Shown one piece after another: positions 44,850 through 57,400 of a DNA stretch of 64,000 bases. The notes beneath the pieces were generated by a model. The model ran no database searches. It was given only the letters and a program-made list of their open reading frames with translations, and had not been told where the DNA came from. Location: NCBI RefSeq assembly GCF_021869535.1, contig NW_026262734.1, positions 81,468,339-81,532,338 of the forward strand. The letters run 5' to 3'. Both the position numbers and the translations under genes were made by a program. The stretch is from Mytilus californianus. Lineage: Eukaryota > Mollusca > Bivalvia > Mytilida > Mytilidae. The first letter of the stretch is position 1. Each line of letters starts with the position of its first letter.

Positions 44850-46640
44850 ATCATGTCACGACTAATATTTTGGTCAATTTTTTTTTGTCGATATCTTTAA
44901 CTCTTTCTGAGTAGAAGCAGTATGAAGTGAATGTCAAAATTTAGAACATGACCTTGACCTTTGACCTTGACCTCATTTTCTTAGTTGGGACCCAAGAACC
45001 TCAAATAAAAGGACTCTAGGTTTATACGGCTTACGGTTAATGAGTTACAAAAATATTACGACAAATTATTTGGTTAAGGTAGATAACTCCTATAAGATTT
45101 CACTGGATTGCTTCGATCAAAATTGGCCAAAAATTTCTGAGGATGTAACGAACAATTCAGAAAAAGAATTTTGTCGTTATCTTCTTTTGTTACGAAGGAG
45201 ATGCACACACAAGATAAACAGTGAATTGGGAGATAACAATTACCAAGAAAATTGTTTGGCTTAGCAGGGTAAAACTTAAAAGCGCATAAACTGTACGATA
45301 CTTTATTAGAAATATCTAAGCCACATATTGCGAAACAAAAATTGCACGCAAGAACAAAATTTGGCGGAAGAAAAAAAAAATTAAAAACCAATTGTGAACA
45401 ATTGAAGGTCTTTCCATACCAATTTTCTAAATAATTGATAAGAAGCTACTTCCGGTTTACTCAAAGTTATTTTTGGCATTCAATCATAGATTTCTTCATA
45501 CTTATTCAATAAATATATGGTTTCTATATACTTTTGTTTGAAATAAGGGAGATAATTGCCAACTTCCGGTTTAGAAAATATCACTTCCGGTCTCATATGA
45601 TAGCTGTATTTACACTGATTCCAAAAATATATGGTTTATATATACTTTTGCCTGTAAAAAGGGAGAACATTGGCTACTTCCGACTTAGAAAATGTCACTT
45701 CTGGTCATAAATAATAGCTTTATTCCCACTGATTCCAAAAATTTATAGTTTGTATATACTTATGCCTCCAATAAGGGAGAGGATTTGCTTAATTCTAGTT
45801 TTAGAATGTCACTTCTGGTCTCAAATGATAGGTTTATGTATGCCCATTAAAACATATATGGTTTTTAGGTACTTTTCCATGAAATAAGTGCAAAAATTAC
45901 TACTTCCGGTTCACTCCAGCTCACCTCAGGTTGACATTTTTCAAGGTCCCCCAACATGTTTCAAAAGACCCTATGGCATTATCATGTACCAAGCTGGAGT
46001 AATCATCAATTAACATTAAATTTAACCATTTCAGGGACAGTAACTCATATTAGATGTCATTGAATTGTTTCAGACCAAATGCATCATATCTTCATCACAA
46101 TGAAGCAAACATTTTGCACTAGTCATTTTATACATATCTTTAAAAGTGTCAGAGGAGATCATAAAACAAGGAAAAGTCAAAATTTAGAATATGACATTGC
46201 TCTTTGAACTTGACCTCAATTTCATTTTAGTGAACAAAGGATCTCAAATCAAAATATCTTAGTTCACTATCACTTACCATTCATGCTATGCATTAATATA
46301 TCCTTTATGTCAAATACAAAAGGGGAAATAACTCTCATTTGGAGTCTTCGTGTCGCTTCGGTCAAAATTGAAGAAAACATCCTGATGATCTAAAGAGCAA
46401 TTTGGTACAATAAATTTGTCGATTTCTTTTAGAGTTACGGAGGAGATGCACTCACAAGGAAAACAGTGTTCGGGGAGATAACTCTTAAAAAGAAAAGTAT
46501 TCGGTATAGCAGGGTCATTTTCAAAGGAAAATAAACTGTGCAATATCATATACAAAACATCTAAGCGACATCTTGCGAAACAAAAATTACACGCAACGAA
46601 AAAATAAAAGTGGCGGAAGAAGAAAAAAAAATAAATATAA
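44850..46640 (+). repeat. Modular repeat block, plus orientation copies
   Basis: Two modules in direct order: ACATGACCTTGACCTTTGACC, then the A/T-rich part with CGAAGGAGATGCACACACAAG and AGCAGGGT.AA.. (44940-45390; again 46190-46630). Between them is a tandem array of ~120-bp units, each with CTTCCGGT..AGAAAATGTCACTTCCGGTC and AAAAATATATGGTTTATATA (45430-45930, four units). The frames at 45040-45264 and 46310-46663 come from the repeat. Confidence 0.75.
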
Positions 46641-48776
46641 ATCAATTGCTTTAAAAAAGCCATTGTAAACGGTTTTCCCCTTTGAACATGATTGATTGCT
46701 ATGTGTGTTTGGGTGTTTGTGTGTGTGTGTGTTTGTTTGTTTGTTTCTTTTGTTCAATGAATGTTTTAACGTTTACCAGTCAATTGTTCACATTACAAGG
46801 AGAGAGAAAGAAAACAAAAACACAAGTAACAGAAAGAAACAGGTTTAATATTACCCCCCTAAATAAAAAGAGGGGAGGGACCGAAGTTCTCATTTTCAGA
46901 CAAGGGTCCATATTATTGTGTTGGTTAAGTTTCTATATTCAGTTTGGAAAGTTTTTATTCTATTTCAGGTCCCGCGCGCGTCTCTCGCGCCAGATTGTGA
47001 CGTCACGAAGCTGGTTTATAATAGCGAAAACTTAGAATATTTCTTTCTTTTTAGATGGAGATGTTGGACAGACAATATGTATATCGACGGAATAACACAC
47101 AATGTATTTCTTTTGTCATTGTAGGTAGTTGATGTTTTGATCAGAGTTCTCGAGCAGTGCATGCTTTGGATTTAATTGATCCTGTGTACTTTTAAAACAC
47201 GTTTATCGATTATTTTCATACAATGTACAATTTTCAGCAGCAGTTTGTAACAGATTTGTATTTTAATCTAGGAGCAGACATTTCATTGTAGGATTTCACT
47301 GAGATTTACGGAGCTAGCAAGCGATTTTTACGGCATTGAAATTTCTTTTCTCTACGAAAATTCTTGGGAGGTAGCTGCACAACGTTGTTATATGAAGATG
47401 TAATACATGTATACCCTGCTGACTGCAAATTTTGAGGTCAATTTGACATGTAGTTTCAGAGAAGATCACATAACATGAATGTGGATTTTTTTTCCGAGAA
47501 TATTGTAATAACAATATTAAAAACCAATTGTTCAGAGAACAATTGAAGGTCTTTCCACATGACATTTCTAGATAACTGATGAGAAGCTACTTTTGGTTTA
47601 CTCAAAGTAACTATTGGCATCCAATCATAGGTTTGTTCATACTGATTCAAAAAATATTTTGTTTTTTTTTATACTTTTGACTTAAATATGGGAGATAATT
47701 TGCTACTTTCGTTTAGAAAATGCTATTTCCATACTCATATGATAGCTTTCTTTGCACTGATTCTAAAAATATATGGTTTTATATACTTTTGCCTAAAATA
47801 TGGGAGATAATTTGCTACTTCCGGTTAAGAAATTGTCATTTCCGGTCTCATTAGATAGCTTTTTTTCCACTGATTCCGAAAATATATGGTTTTTATATTC
47901 TTTTCCTTCAAATAAAGGAGATAATAAGCTACTTCCGGTTTAAAGAATGCAACTTCCGGTGTCATAAAAAGGATATTGTTAGCTGATTTTAAAAATATAT
48001 AGTTTATAAGTATTTTTTGTTTGAATTAGTGCAAAAAGAGCTACTTCCGGTTTGCACAAGGTCACTTCCAGTTGATATATGTCAAGGTCATGTGTCATCT
48101 AACGCTTTGCAAAAGACACTATGGCTTGATCATGAACCAGAATAAAGTTATATTCGATTTACCATAAATTTCAACATTTAAGGGGCAATAACTCCTATAA
48201 GGTATAATCAGATCGCTTTGGACTAAATGTATCATTTGTTCGTTTCAACAACCCAAACATTTAGCATCAGTTTATTTATATGTAGCTTTTTTTGTATTAG
48301 ATAAATGCACACACAAGCAAAGGGCGAAATTAAGAAACTAACCGTGACCTTTGGCCTTGACACCATTTTCATGTTGGTGTACCAAGGACCTTCAATCAGG
48401 ATACCCTAGGTCTCTATGACTGACGGTTAATGAGTTACATTTATATATGACTTATGTCAAATACAAAAGGAAAAATAACTCTCATATGGAGTCTCAGTAT
48501 CGCTTCGGTTAAAATTGAGAATTTAACGAGCAATTTGGAAAAATAAATTTGTCGATTTCTTTTACGGTTGCGAAGGAGATGCACACACAAGAAAAACAGT
48601 GTTCGGGGAGATAACTCTTACAAAGAAATTAGTTCGGTTTAGCAGGGTCAAAATTAAAAGCGTATAAACTGTACGATAACACATACCAAATATTTAAGCG
48701 ACATGTTGTGAAACAAAAATTACACGCAAGAACAAAAGAGAAGAAGAAAAAAAAAAATAATCAGAAGAAAATCAAT
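46641..48776 (+). repeat. Left arm of the giant inverted repeat
   Basis: Read as the reverse complement, this block matches 49869-52440: CCATTGTAAACGG...TTGAACATGATTGATTG at the outer end, then ACGGCATTGAAATTTCTTTT, GGGTATACATGTATTACATC in reverse on the other arm, the CTTCCGG unit array (47575-48070), and the GGAGATGCACACACAAG module (48480-48770) at the inner end. Identity falls off in places and the right arm has one internal duplication. A GT/GTTT simple repeat lies at 46710-46745. Confidence 0.75.
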
Positions 48777-48908
48777 AGGTCTTTTCACAGAAAAGTGGAA
48801 AGACCTAATAATCAGATTAAATACAATAGGTCTCTCCACAGAAAAGTGGAAAGACCTAATAATCAGATCAAAATCAAAAGGTCTTTCTACAGAAAAGTGG
48901 AAAGACCT
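48777..48908 (+). repeat. Three tandem 30-nt hairpins, 51-bp period
   Basis: AGGTCTTTCCAC-AGAAAA-GTGGAAAGACCT or a one- or two-base variant occurs at 48777-48806, 48828-48857 and 48879-48908, separated by AATAATCAGATTAAATACAAT-like spacers. Each has a 12-bp stem and a 6-nt loop. A fourth hairpin with the same stem and loop CTTTCC is at 49839-49868 on the other side of the loop. The same GTGGAAAGACC end occurs at 47547 and 51622, so it marks module borders. Confidence 0.85.
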
Positions 48909-49838
48909 AATCATTCCAGTATCGAATCTCTGACTACTGACTACTGAGTTGATGATATGATTCCCCGTAAAATAGCCATTTTCGGTCAAATATGCGACTT
49001 TTAACATATTAATGACATCCCAGTGATTTCATAAGAGAAATTTGTATACGAAAACGATGTTTATTATATTGATTTATAAAAAATTAACAAAGATTGAAAG
49101 ACTTTAAGAACTTTACAATTTTTTGACCCCAATACTTGTTCTATGTTACCCCTCTCTTAGAAGGTTGTGACCACTTTCAACACAAAAGAGCATGCAAATC
49201 ATATCATACATTTAGTACGTGCATTCTGTTAGCACCACTGTAGGTGGACAACCAGTTCAAATGGATATCACCCCTACTCCATGTAGCAAGTGATTTCATA
49301 TTACACAAAAGGCTTTAAATTTCCAGTTCTTAAGATTAAGTTATTGTGATCAATTTAAGGTTTCAACTTTCTCCAAGAATTATTGACCTCGGGGGGTTGT
49401 TCAATATTAAACAACTCTTGTTTATATGAACTGAAATGCATGATTGTTTGTACTTTACAAATATTTGACCTTGATAGTGTCTTGTGAAGTTTTCCCTAAA
49501 ACACTAGTGGTGCACATATTTTGCTGTTGCAATAAATAACGAAAATGCTTTGAATTTACATTTTACTTATTACTTACCAAGTACAGTACATATGCAACGA
49601 ATATCATGCGTTTAGACATGTTGTCTTTTATTCTTCATTTAATTAGATGATCTTCTGAAAAAAGATACGTGAATAAAGCAGAAATTATGAAAATTATTAA
49701 TTATTGGTATCATTTTTATCGTGTTCATAGCCACGTTTGTATTTCTGATTGCAATTCAGTCCATTAGTGGAAATAGGAAGATGTGGCATGTTTGATTTAT
49801 AAGAAAAACGTGTACTTTCGCATGACACTTTCATCATT
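48909..49838. other. Central loop of the giant inverted repeat (contains exon 1)
   Basis: Unique-looking sequence of about 0.93 kb between the two arms. It contains the signal-peptide exon of the receptor gene and, upstream of it in the direction of transcription, whatever promoter the gene has. I can identify no TATA box with confidence. Confidence 0.6.
49578..49619 (-). CDS. Receptor-like gene, exon 1: start codon and signal peptide
   Basis: ATG at 49619-49617 starts MSKRMIFVAYVLYL and the exon ends at donor TTG|GTAAGT in phase 0, exactly matching the phase 0 start of exon 2. Lys-Arg followed by a hydrophobic run continuing into exon 2 (HCCIIYAYY) is a normal signal peptide. A second in-frame Met at residue 5 could also start it. 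An upstream 5' untranslated exon cannot be excluded. Confidence 0.65.
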
Positions 49839-49868
49839 AGGTCTTTCCACCTTTCCGTGGAAAGACCT
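49839..49868 (+). repeat. Fourth 12-bp-stem hairpin, inner end of right arm
   Basis: AGGTCTTTCCAC, loop CTTTCC, GTGGAAAGACCT; a perfect stem. See the three at 48777-48908. Confidence 0.85.
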
Positions 49869-52440
49869 ATTGGTTTTCTTCTGATTATTTTTTTTTCTTC
49901 CGCCTAATTTTTTTCTTGCGGTGTATTTTTGCTTCAAAAGATGTCGCTTAGTTTTTTGGTACATGATATCATACAGTCTATACGCTTTTGAAACTGACCC
50001 TGTTTAACCGAACACTTTTCTTTGTAAGAGTTATCTCCCCAAACACTGTTTTTCTTGTTATGAGATCTCCTCCGCAACCGTAAAAGAAAGCGACAAATTT
50101 ATTTTTTCAAATTGCTCGTTATATCCTCAGGATGTTAGGTTTTATTTAGACCGAAGCTTTACGAAGACTCCATATGAGAGTTATTTCCCCTTTTGTATTG
50201 ATATAAGTGAAATTTATTTGTAACTGGAAAACCATAAGTGATAGAGGCATAGGGTCTTTTGATTTGAGGTCCTTTGTCAATAAAAATGAAAATGAGGTCA
50301 AGGTCAAAGGTCAAGGTCATGTTAAAAATTTTGATTTTGGCTTGTTATCACTAATTTTCAGAAATCTTATAAGATATCGACAAAATACTTTTACAGAATT
50401 GTTAGTTGCGACATGTCGTAACATGTAAATTTTAATGGGAGTTTTCTCCCCTTTTATATTCAAAATTACATGTATGGTGATATAACTCATTCATCTTATA
50501 TAATTGAGACCTAGGGTCTTTTGATTTGAGGCCCTTGTTTCATGACCTTTAAATTGGGGTCAAGGTCAAAGTTTAATTTGACGTTCTATTTTTTTTCTTT
50601 TTTCTTCCGCCTAATTTTTTTCTTGCGGTGTATTTTTGTTTCAAAAGATGTCGCTTAGTTTTTTGGTATATGATATCATACAGTCTATATGCTTTTGAAA
50701 CTGACCCTGTTTAACCGAACACTTTTCTTTGTAAGAGTTATCTCCCAAAACACTGTTTTTCTTGTTATGAGATCTCCTCCGCAACCGTAAAAGAAAGCGA
50801 CAAATTTATTTTTCCAAATTGCTCGTTATATCCTCGGGATGTTAGGTTTTATTTAGACTGAAGCTTTACGAAGACTCCATATGAGAGTTATTTCCCCTTT
50901 TGTATTTGATATATGTGAAATGTATTTGTAACTGGAAAACCATAAGTGATAGAGGCCTAGGGTCTTTTGATTTGAGGTCCTTGGTCCATAAAAATGAAAA
51001 TGAGGTCAAGGTCAAAGGTCAAGGTCATGTAAAATATTTTGATTTTGGCTTGTTATCACTAATTTTCAGAAATCTTATAAGATATCGACAAATTTTTTTA
51101 CAGAATTGTTAGTTGCGACATGTCGTTACACGTATGGTGATATAACTCATTCATCATATATAATTGAGACCTAGGGTATTTTGATTTGAAGCCCTTGTTT
51201 CATGACCTTGAAATTGGGGTCAAGGTCAAAGGTTGATTCGGCGTTCTATATTTTGACCTTTGCTTTTACCTCATATATATACATGATAAAGCCATGGGAC
51301 TTTTTGCATTAGGTTGCAAGCCATTTGACCTTGAATAAGCCAACCGGAAGTGACCTTTTGTAAACCGGAAGTAGCTATTTATTCTACTTAATTAATGTAA
51401 AAGTATATAGAACTATATATTTTTGGAATCAGTGTCAAGTAAACTATCAAACAATACCGGAAGTGACAGTTTTTAAACCGGAAGTCAAAAATTATCTCCA
51501 TTATTTATCTTTTTTTGTATAGAAACCATATATTTTTGGAATAAGCGTACCTTAAGCTGTCATTTGACGCTGGAATTGACATTTAAAACCTAATTTTAAT
51601 ATTTTTCAGATCAAAATAGATCCTTACTGGTGGAAAGACCTTCAATTGTTCTCTGAACAATTGGTTTTTAATATTGTTCTTACATCTGTTCTGAAAAAAA
51701 AATCCACATGCTTGTTATCATATCTTCTCTGAAACTACATGTCCAACTGACCTCAAAATTTGCAGTCAGCAGGGTATACATGTATTACATCTTCATAAAA
51801 CAACGTGGTGCAAATATCTGTCAAGAATTTTCCTAGAGAAAAGAAATTGCAATGCCGTAAAAATCGCTTGCTAGCTCCGTACATCTCAGTGAAATCCTAT
51901 AATAAAATGTCTGCTCCTAGATTAAAATACAAATCTGTGTTACAAACTGCTGCTGAAAAATGTACATTGTATGAAAATAATCGATAAACGTGTTTTAAAG
52001 TTACACAGGATCAATTAAATCCAAAGCATGCACTGCTCGTGAACTGTGATCGAAACGTCAATTACCTACAATGACAAAAGAAATACATTGTGTGTATTCC
52101 GTCGCTATACATGTTGTGTGTTCAACGTCCCCACCTAAAAAGAAATAAAAATACTAAAGTTTTCGCTAATATAAAGCCTCGTCACGTGACGCCACAACCT
52201 GGCGCGAGACAAAGACGCGCGCGGACCCTGAAATAGAATAAAAACTTTCCAAACTAAATATAGAAACTTAACCAACACACTAATATGGACCCTTTAAAGA
52301 AAGAAAAAAAAACCAAACAAACAAACAAACAAATAAACAAACAAACAAAACAAACATACAAATATATCAGTCAATCATGTTTCAGGTGGGGGAAAGACCG
52401 TTTACAATTGCTTTTTAAAGCAATTGATTTATATTTTTAA
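49869..52440 (-). repeat. Right arm of the giant inverted repeat
   Basis: Reverse-complement counterpart of 46641-48776. Internally 49880-50585 and 50590-51245 are direct duplicates of each other (shared TTTTTCTTGCGGTGTATTTTTG, GAGATCTCCTCCGCAACCG, TGAGGTCAAGGTCAAAGG). 51340-51600 holds the ACCGGAAGTGAC units. 51622-51670 has GTGGAAAGACC followed by the hairpin CAATTGTTCTCTGAACAATTG. The outer end has (CAAA)n at about 52315-52350 and the palindrome CAATTGCTTTTTAAAGCAATTG (52409-52430). Open frames at 50207, 50900 and 51805 are repeat-derived. Confidence 0.75.
50294..50325 (+). promoter_or_regulatory. Cluster of four AGGTCA nuclear-receptor half-sites in a repeat
   Basis: GAGGTCAAGGTCAAAGGTCA followed by AGGTCATG: half-sites with spacing 0, 1 and 0. 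AGGTCA is the known half-site of nuclear receptors; direct repeats with one base between suit RXR/HNF4-type dimers, and TCAAGGTCA suits SF-1/ERR-type monomers. The same cluster occurs at about 51000-51030 and inverted at 44950-44975. Binding is not shown; the motif belongs to the repeat module. Confidence 0.45.
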
Positions 52441-52449
52441 TTATAATTT

Positions 52450-53740
52450 TTCTATCTATACGCAAGATCAATCTTCATTTGCACTCCTCCAGCTGCTAAA
52501 ACATGATTTAGTGGTGAAAACTCAATACTACATGTATACAACGGCTGCTTAACAACGTTTTCAGACTTCCGTTTCTTTTCTAATTTTTTATTAGAAATCA
52601 AAAGTAATGATTAACTCACCAATCTTAAGTAACATCATAATCTGAATAAAGATTGTCTAAGTGTTGGTAAGTTTCAGATATTCATAATACTTCCTGATAC
52701 GATCATGCTGTAGGGTCCATTTTGGGTGCATTTAATACAAAAACATTATTGAAACAGATTAACACTGGTTTGCTAGTTTTTATGCGCTTGCCCGCAATGT
52801 AGAGCAAGTGGAAGATAGCAAGAATCACTAGTGATTACTACTTATATTGGTCATATTGAACATATTGGTCAACCAAGTAAGGATTAGGTGTCATAGTCTT
52901 TATATTACCCCTCAATTGTTAAAACGAAAGTGAAATTCATTAGTCTTAGAACTATGATTATTCAATTGACGGTGAAAAGGATGATACGGTATGGACCATG
53001 CATAATGACATTCATTTATAGGTCTAAATAGATATATGAGCCGCAATGGCAATTTATTGCTAAAAATATTTTTGAAATATTGACTAAAAGTCACAGCCCT
53101 ATCACAGAACATCTTAAAATTGCTTACATTATCCCAGAATAAGGCTGCCATGGCAATTTTTTTTCCAGTTTTGCATTAAATGCAAGATTATTAGGCCCTA
53201 ACTGAATGCAATTTGCAAGACAGTTTTGTACAAACTGATATATGATTTGACCTTATTTTTAACATTATGGTTTTACATGAAAATTGAAATTCAAATATGT
53301 TAAAGAAGCAAAGAAACAACATTTATAAAAGTACCCTTAGTGTGAAAGAAAGTAATCAAAATGAAATAAAAGTATTCACAGATTACTTCCGGAGCATAAC
53401 ATGAATTAAAAAATGCTTTAATTCCGTTTAAATTCAAATTTTATTAACAACTATACATGCCTTAAGTCTGAAACCTTGAACGTGCGTCGGATTACCTGAA
53501 TGGAGATTTTGTTTTATGCACTCTTATAAAAATAGTGTTTTTGCTTATAGCGACATGTGATAGAAACCCTTATGCAAAGGTCTCGATTTGTCACATTTTA
53601 TACTAGTAGTATTAGTCAGAATTGTTCATGATCTAAAGGATTTCTTCTGAGTAGCTTTATATATATATTTCGCATCCCGAATTCCAAAGAAGGTATGAAG
53701 AGCCTTTATTTAGCTCTAAATAACAAAATATTAAGGTAAA
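52450..53740. other. Upstream flank of the gene, no gene seen
   Basis: AT-rich, no recognised repeat or exon. The frame at 52912-53151 (minus) lacks a splice context. Confidence 0.4.
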
Positions 53741-53754
53741 TCATGCCTTACAAA

Positions 53755-54250
53755 ATAATGTTAATTTTATTCCTAAATGAACAGGTTGGTATAATCTGGA
53801 CATTTTACTGCAGAAACGTCACAAATGATGCTACTGTGATCACATAAACCTGCTGAATATATAATGGACATACTTGACCTAAAATGACAACTATACACAT
53901 AGCTTTTGAACAATACAGATATGATTAACATCCTTATCTTCAAAGATATTTTACACACATTAACATTGGTGTAAAATACATCTTGAAGGAACATACCTTT
54001 TTGGGTAAAGCTGTCGCTCATATCTATACTACAAGATATCTAAATGAGGCTATTTTGACAGTTAATGCAGTTTTGCACTAAATTCAAAAGTTTTGAAGCC
54101 TTGATTCAAAAATGTTTATACTGAGGCCCGACAGACTACTGTTGTATAAACATCTGAAGGATGTTATTTGGTAAATTTACAATTGTTTTTGATTTTCTGA
54201 TTCAAGGGGCCTTATACGTTCTCCTGTCTGAAATGAAGACGACTCTCATT
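53755..54250. repeat. Diverged repeat shared with 11.5-13.1 kb
   Basis: AACAGGTTGGTATAATCTGGAC (53780) matches AACAGGTTGATATAATCTGGAC at 13010; AAATACATCTTG and AACATCTGAAGGA also recur near 11545 and 11928. The order differs, so boundaries are unclear. Confidence 0.45.
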
Positions 54251-54339
54251 CTTATCAATATATATTTGTAGTTAACCCTATAGCTTAATACAATTCAGAA
54301 GTAAAATTTTTGATACTTATATAACATAAATTAGAGCCA

Positions 54340-54420
54340 AAAAAGATTGATTGTTGGTTGCTTAACGTCCAGTGGCAAATATTTCATGCATGATCAGGAC
54401 GATAGAGCCAAAAAAGCAAA
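54340..54420 (+). repeat. Short conserved bivalve repeat
   Basis: GATTGTTGGTTGCTTAACGTCCAGTGGCAAATATTTCATGCATGATCAGGACG is a block I recognise as common in bivalve genomes (often downstream of SINE bodies). Only this core is kept here. Confidence 0.5.
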
Positions 54421-57400
54421 TAATAAAAAAAAAAACAAAACAATTACCTACATAAGATAACTAAAACTATAAGAAAACAAATGAAATTATAATCGAAGCA
54501 TTTTTATGAAAAGTTAATAAATGATAAAATAACAGATATAAAGGACAACAGCAAACTCACTATTTATAAACATGTAAAACAAAATAATACAGAAGAAAAA
54601 TATTTAGCTTGCTCAAAATTTGAATTATATAGTTCTATAGAACTTTGAACTTTGATCTTTGAATAAAGAGTCATTAGAAAGTTCGAAAGGACAAGACTTT
54701 AGACGTTTATGAAGAAGTTTTAATGCTATTATTGTGACATACATCAAATGAAATACAAAATGAACGCAATGAATATTCAAAATCAAGATGTTCGAACAAA
54801 TGAATGTGATAAATTAAGTTTTGTCGTACTTATATAATGCTTAACAAATATGTCGGGCACCACCAATTGATCGTTCCGCTGGGATACAGAAATCAGACCG
54901 ATTTTCTTATTTTGAGTTCTAAAAATTAAATAAAGGAACCACTACTTGGTTGAGTGGGATAAAACATACGCTGCTACATCCGATCAGAGTAAAGCAATTA
55001 AAACATTATATCTTTAATATTTCTCATTAAAATTTTGACATTTCTTACTTCTAACTTGACAGTGAGAAATGTAAACTGGAAGTGAGAAATATCAACTTGG
55101 AAGTGATAAATGTCAAGTTTCAAATGAGAAATTTTAACAACCGAATAAACCTACATGTCTCTTGTAACGTATGAAATGTACAAGTCACGTTCTAACACGT
55201 TTAAATGCTTTATAAATTATTTGAGGACTCTGCACATGGTAAGATGTCTGTCCCTTTCCAAAATATTCACTTTCTATTCCAAATGTTTCGAACTTCATGC
55301 AGGGTGAGCCAATTTGCAGTAACAGCCTATTAGACGAATTATTTGTTCTCATTCTGAATATGCATATAATATTGAAAGTTGATACGACGTGTAATAACTT
55401 GTACAAAATAAAACCACGTAATCGACAAGTGAATGACTCGGGCGCATGCCCTGTATCCAATAAGCAAATATCATTCATACCAACCAGTCTGCAACAGCTA
55501 AACATATTCCAGTTTTATGAAATTCCCCAAAGATAAACAAATGTCATTGACATTTTACCAATACATGCGAAGTTTTAATTGACTTCCTGTAAATTACGTA
55601 CGTTACTAATAAAAGAAATGAATCAATAGCTTTTGTCATTTAAATTCGTAGTCTTTAAAGACTCGAGTTATATTTAAAATTTGGTGTGTTTCTTTAAAAA
55701 AAAAAGAAAAACAACACGTGAACTATAATGCGCTTAATTTGTTGTGTAATTTTGATAATCTCTCATTTTTATCATTTTATTATGTCAATATTTTCATAGA
55801 GCAATTTATGCAATGTCTTTTAACTTGTAAAGCATTTTTTGCTTAAAAAACAGCTATTAACTCTGTAAAGTTTAACATTACCAGACCCTTTCCGAAGACT
55901 TTCAGAAACAAATGTGTTTCTTTATATGTTACTTCCATCGATCATTGTACACATATTTGAAATATGGAACCAAGATTGATTGTTTAAAATTCTAAGACAA
56001 CAGCCGATCCAGATGGATTCATATTTCAAGAGCCGTTTATGATATTCGGTCAAATGGATAAATTTCTAAATAATAACGATTGCTATATCGTAAGTTACTT
56101 AAAATGCAACTGTTCTGTCATAGAAAGTTCTGACCAGGTATTCCGAGATGCCAAACTCTATCTCTTGCATTACACTAACAGTTATTTCTACTATGCATGA
56201 TTTGTGGTATGGTTTCATGTATTTGCCTATGTAAATATGTGTTCTATGAATCTTAAAGATGTTTAAGGGGAGGAGCCAGCCTGTACAACTTCCACTTAGT
56301 CACGGACGTCATATTGTACAATAACTTTCATTTTTCGGAAGTTACAGTATGGAAAGGGCTTCCCATCGAAAAAAAAAGACGAAGAAATATGCCACACATA
56401 CAAATTCCTTCAAATTAATCTCTATTCTGAACAACGGTCACATGCAAACAAGAAATCAAAATTTAACATTATTAATCATACGTTTGAAAACATACATTTT
56501 TCTCTACATTTTCCGAATTTTAGCAATGATCACTTATCAATCATAATTACATCTATTCTTTTAAAATAAGAGGCTAGAGCAAACCCGGATTAATCGTCAA
56601 AATCAAACTTGACATCGGTATTCTATGTGCCGACCGATACCCTGTCCACCTGCCCACCGTACTACCAAAAATTGATAACCATATTGTTAAAAAAAAACTG
56701 GCGATTTTAGTTTTGACACGGAATTTTATTATTAAACGGCGAAATACTATATCCGCTCAATGTTTTCTATTCAGTCATGGGTTTAAATGCCGAAAGTTGT
56801 TAAAAACAAGTGGAATTTTTTGTAAGCAATTTAGCAATAATTTCCCCATATGTCCATATTACAACAATTTATTATATGCGCATAACATTAAAATTTCAAC
56901 TTTTAAAATTACTGTTGTACCATATATTTAGAGAAAAAATTACTGAAAATTGTATATGTTTTAGTTAAATTTAGATTGCAGAATTGTTCGATTGATTTTT
57001 TGCGTACACGCCTGGTGGCAAATATTCTATTATCTAGACAAACATTTAAGACGTTGTCAACCAAAGAATAAAACGAGTTTGAGTTCTATGCAGTATAATA
57101 TTCTTATCTTTCGTGTTAAATCTAATTGGCTAAATCCACCAATAGTAAACAGCTTTGAGTCCCTCAGCCATCAATATAGAGGAATATTTTAACTACATGT
57201 ATGCGCAGATCTTACGGCAATGAAAATATATAAAATCTTTTTGCATGAATCCTGGAAAAAATTTCATGAATATGTATATGACACAATATATTTACGGTAC
57301 TCTTTAGCGGTTGTAAGTGATTGACAATGCGGAGGCGCGGAAATATTCTTGTCGCATGCTACTGTAAATATAACTTACTGTTTTTGATTAGACGCAGTAA

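Noticed and set aside
46682..47124. Frames of 117 and 68 codons starting in GT/GTTT repeats
   Set aside because: Composition comes from the simple repeat and the inverted-repeat arm; the matching right arm does not conserve the frame.
48777..48908. Three regularly spaced near-identical repeats resembling a CRISPR array
   Set aside because: The spacers are themselves repeats of each other, the genome is animal, and there are no cas genes; these are hairpin module ends.
55185..55536. Overlapping open frames on both strands (106 and 79 codons)
   Set aside because: Neither has a recognisable motif, splice context or repeat identity; overlap of two frames is expected by chance in a slightly GC-richer patch.
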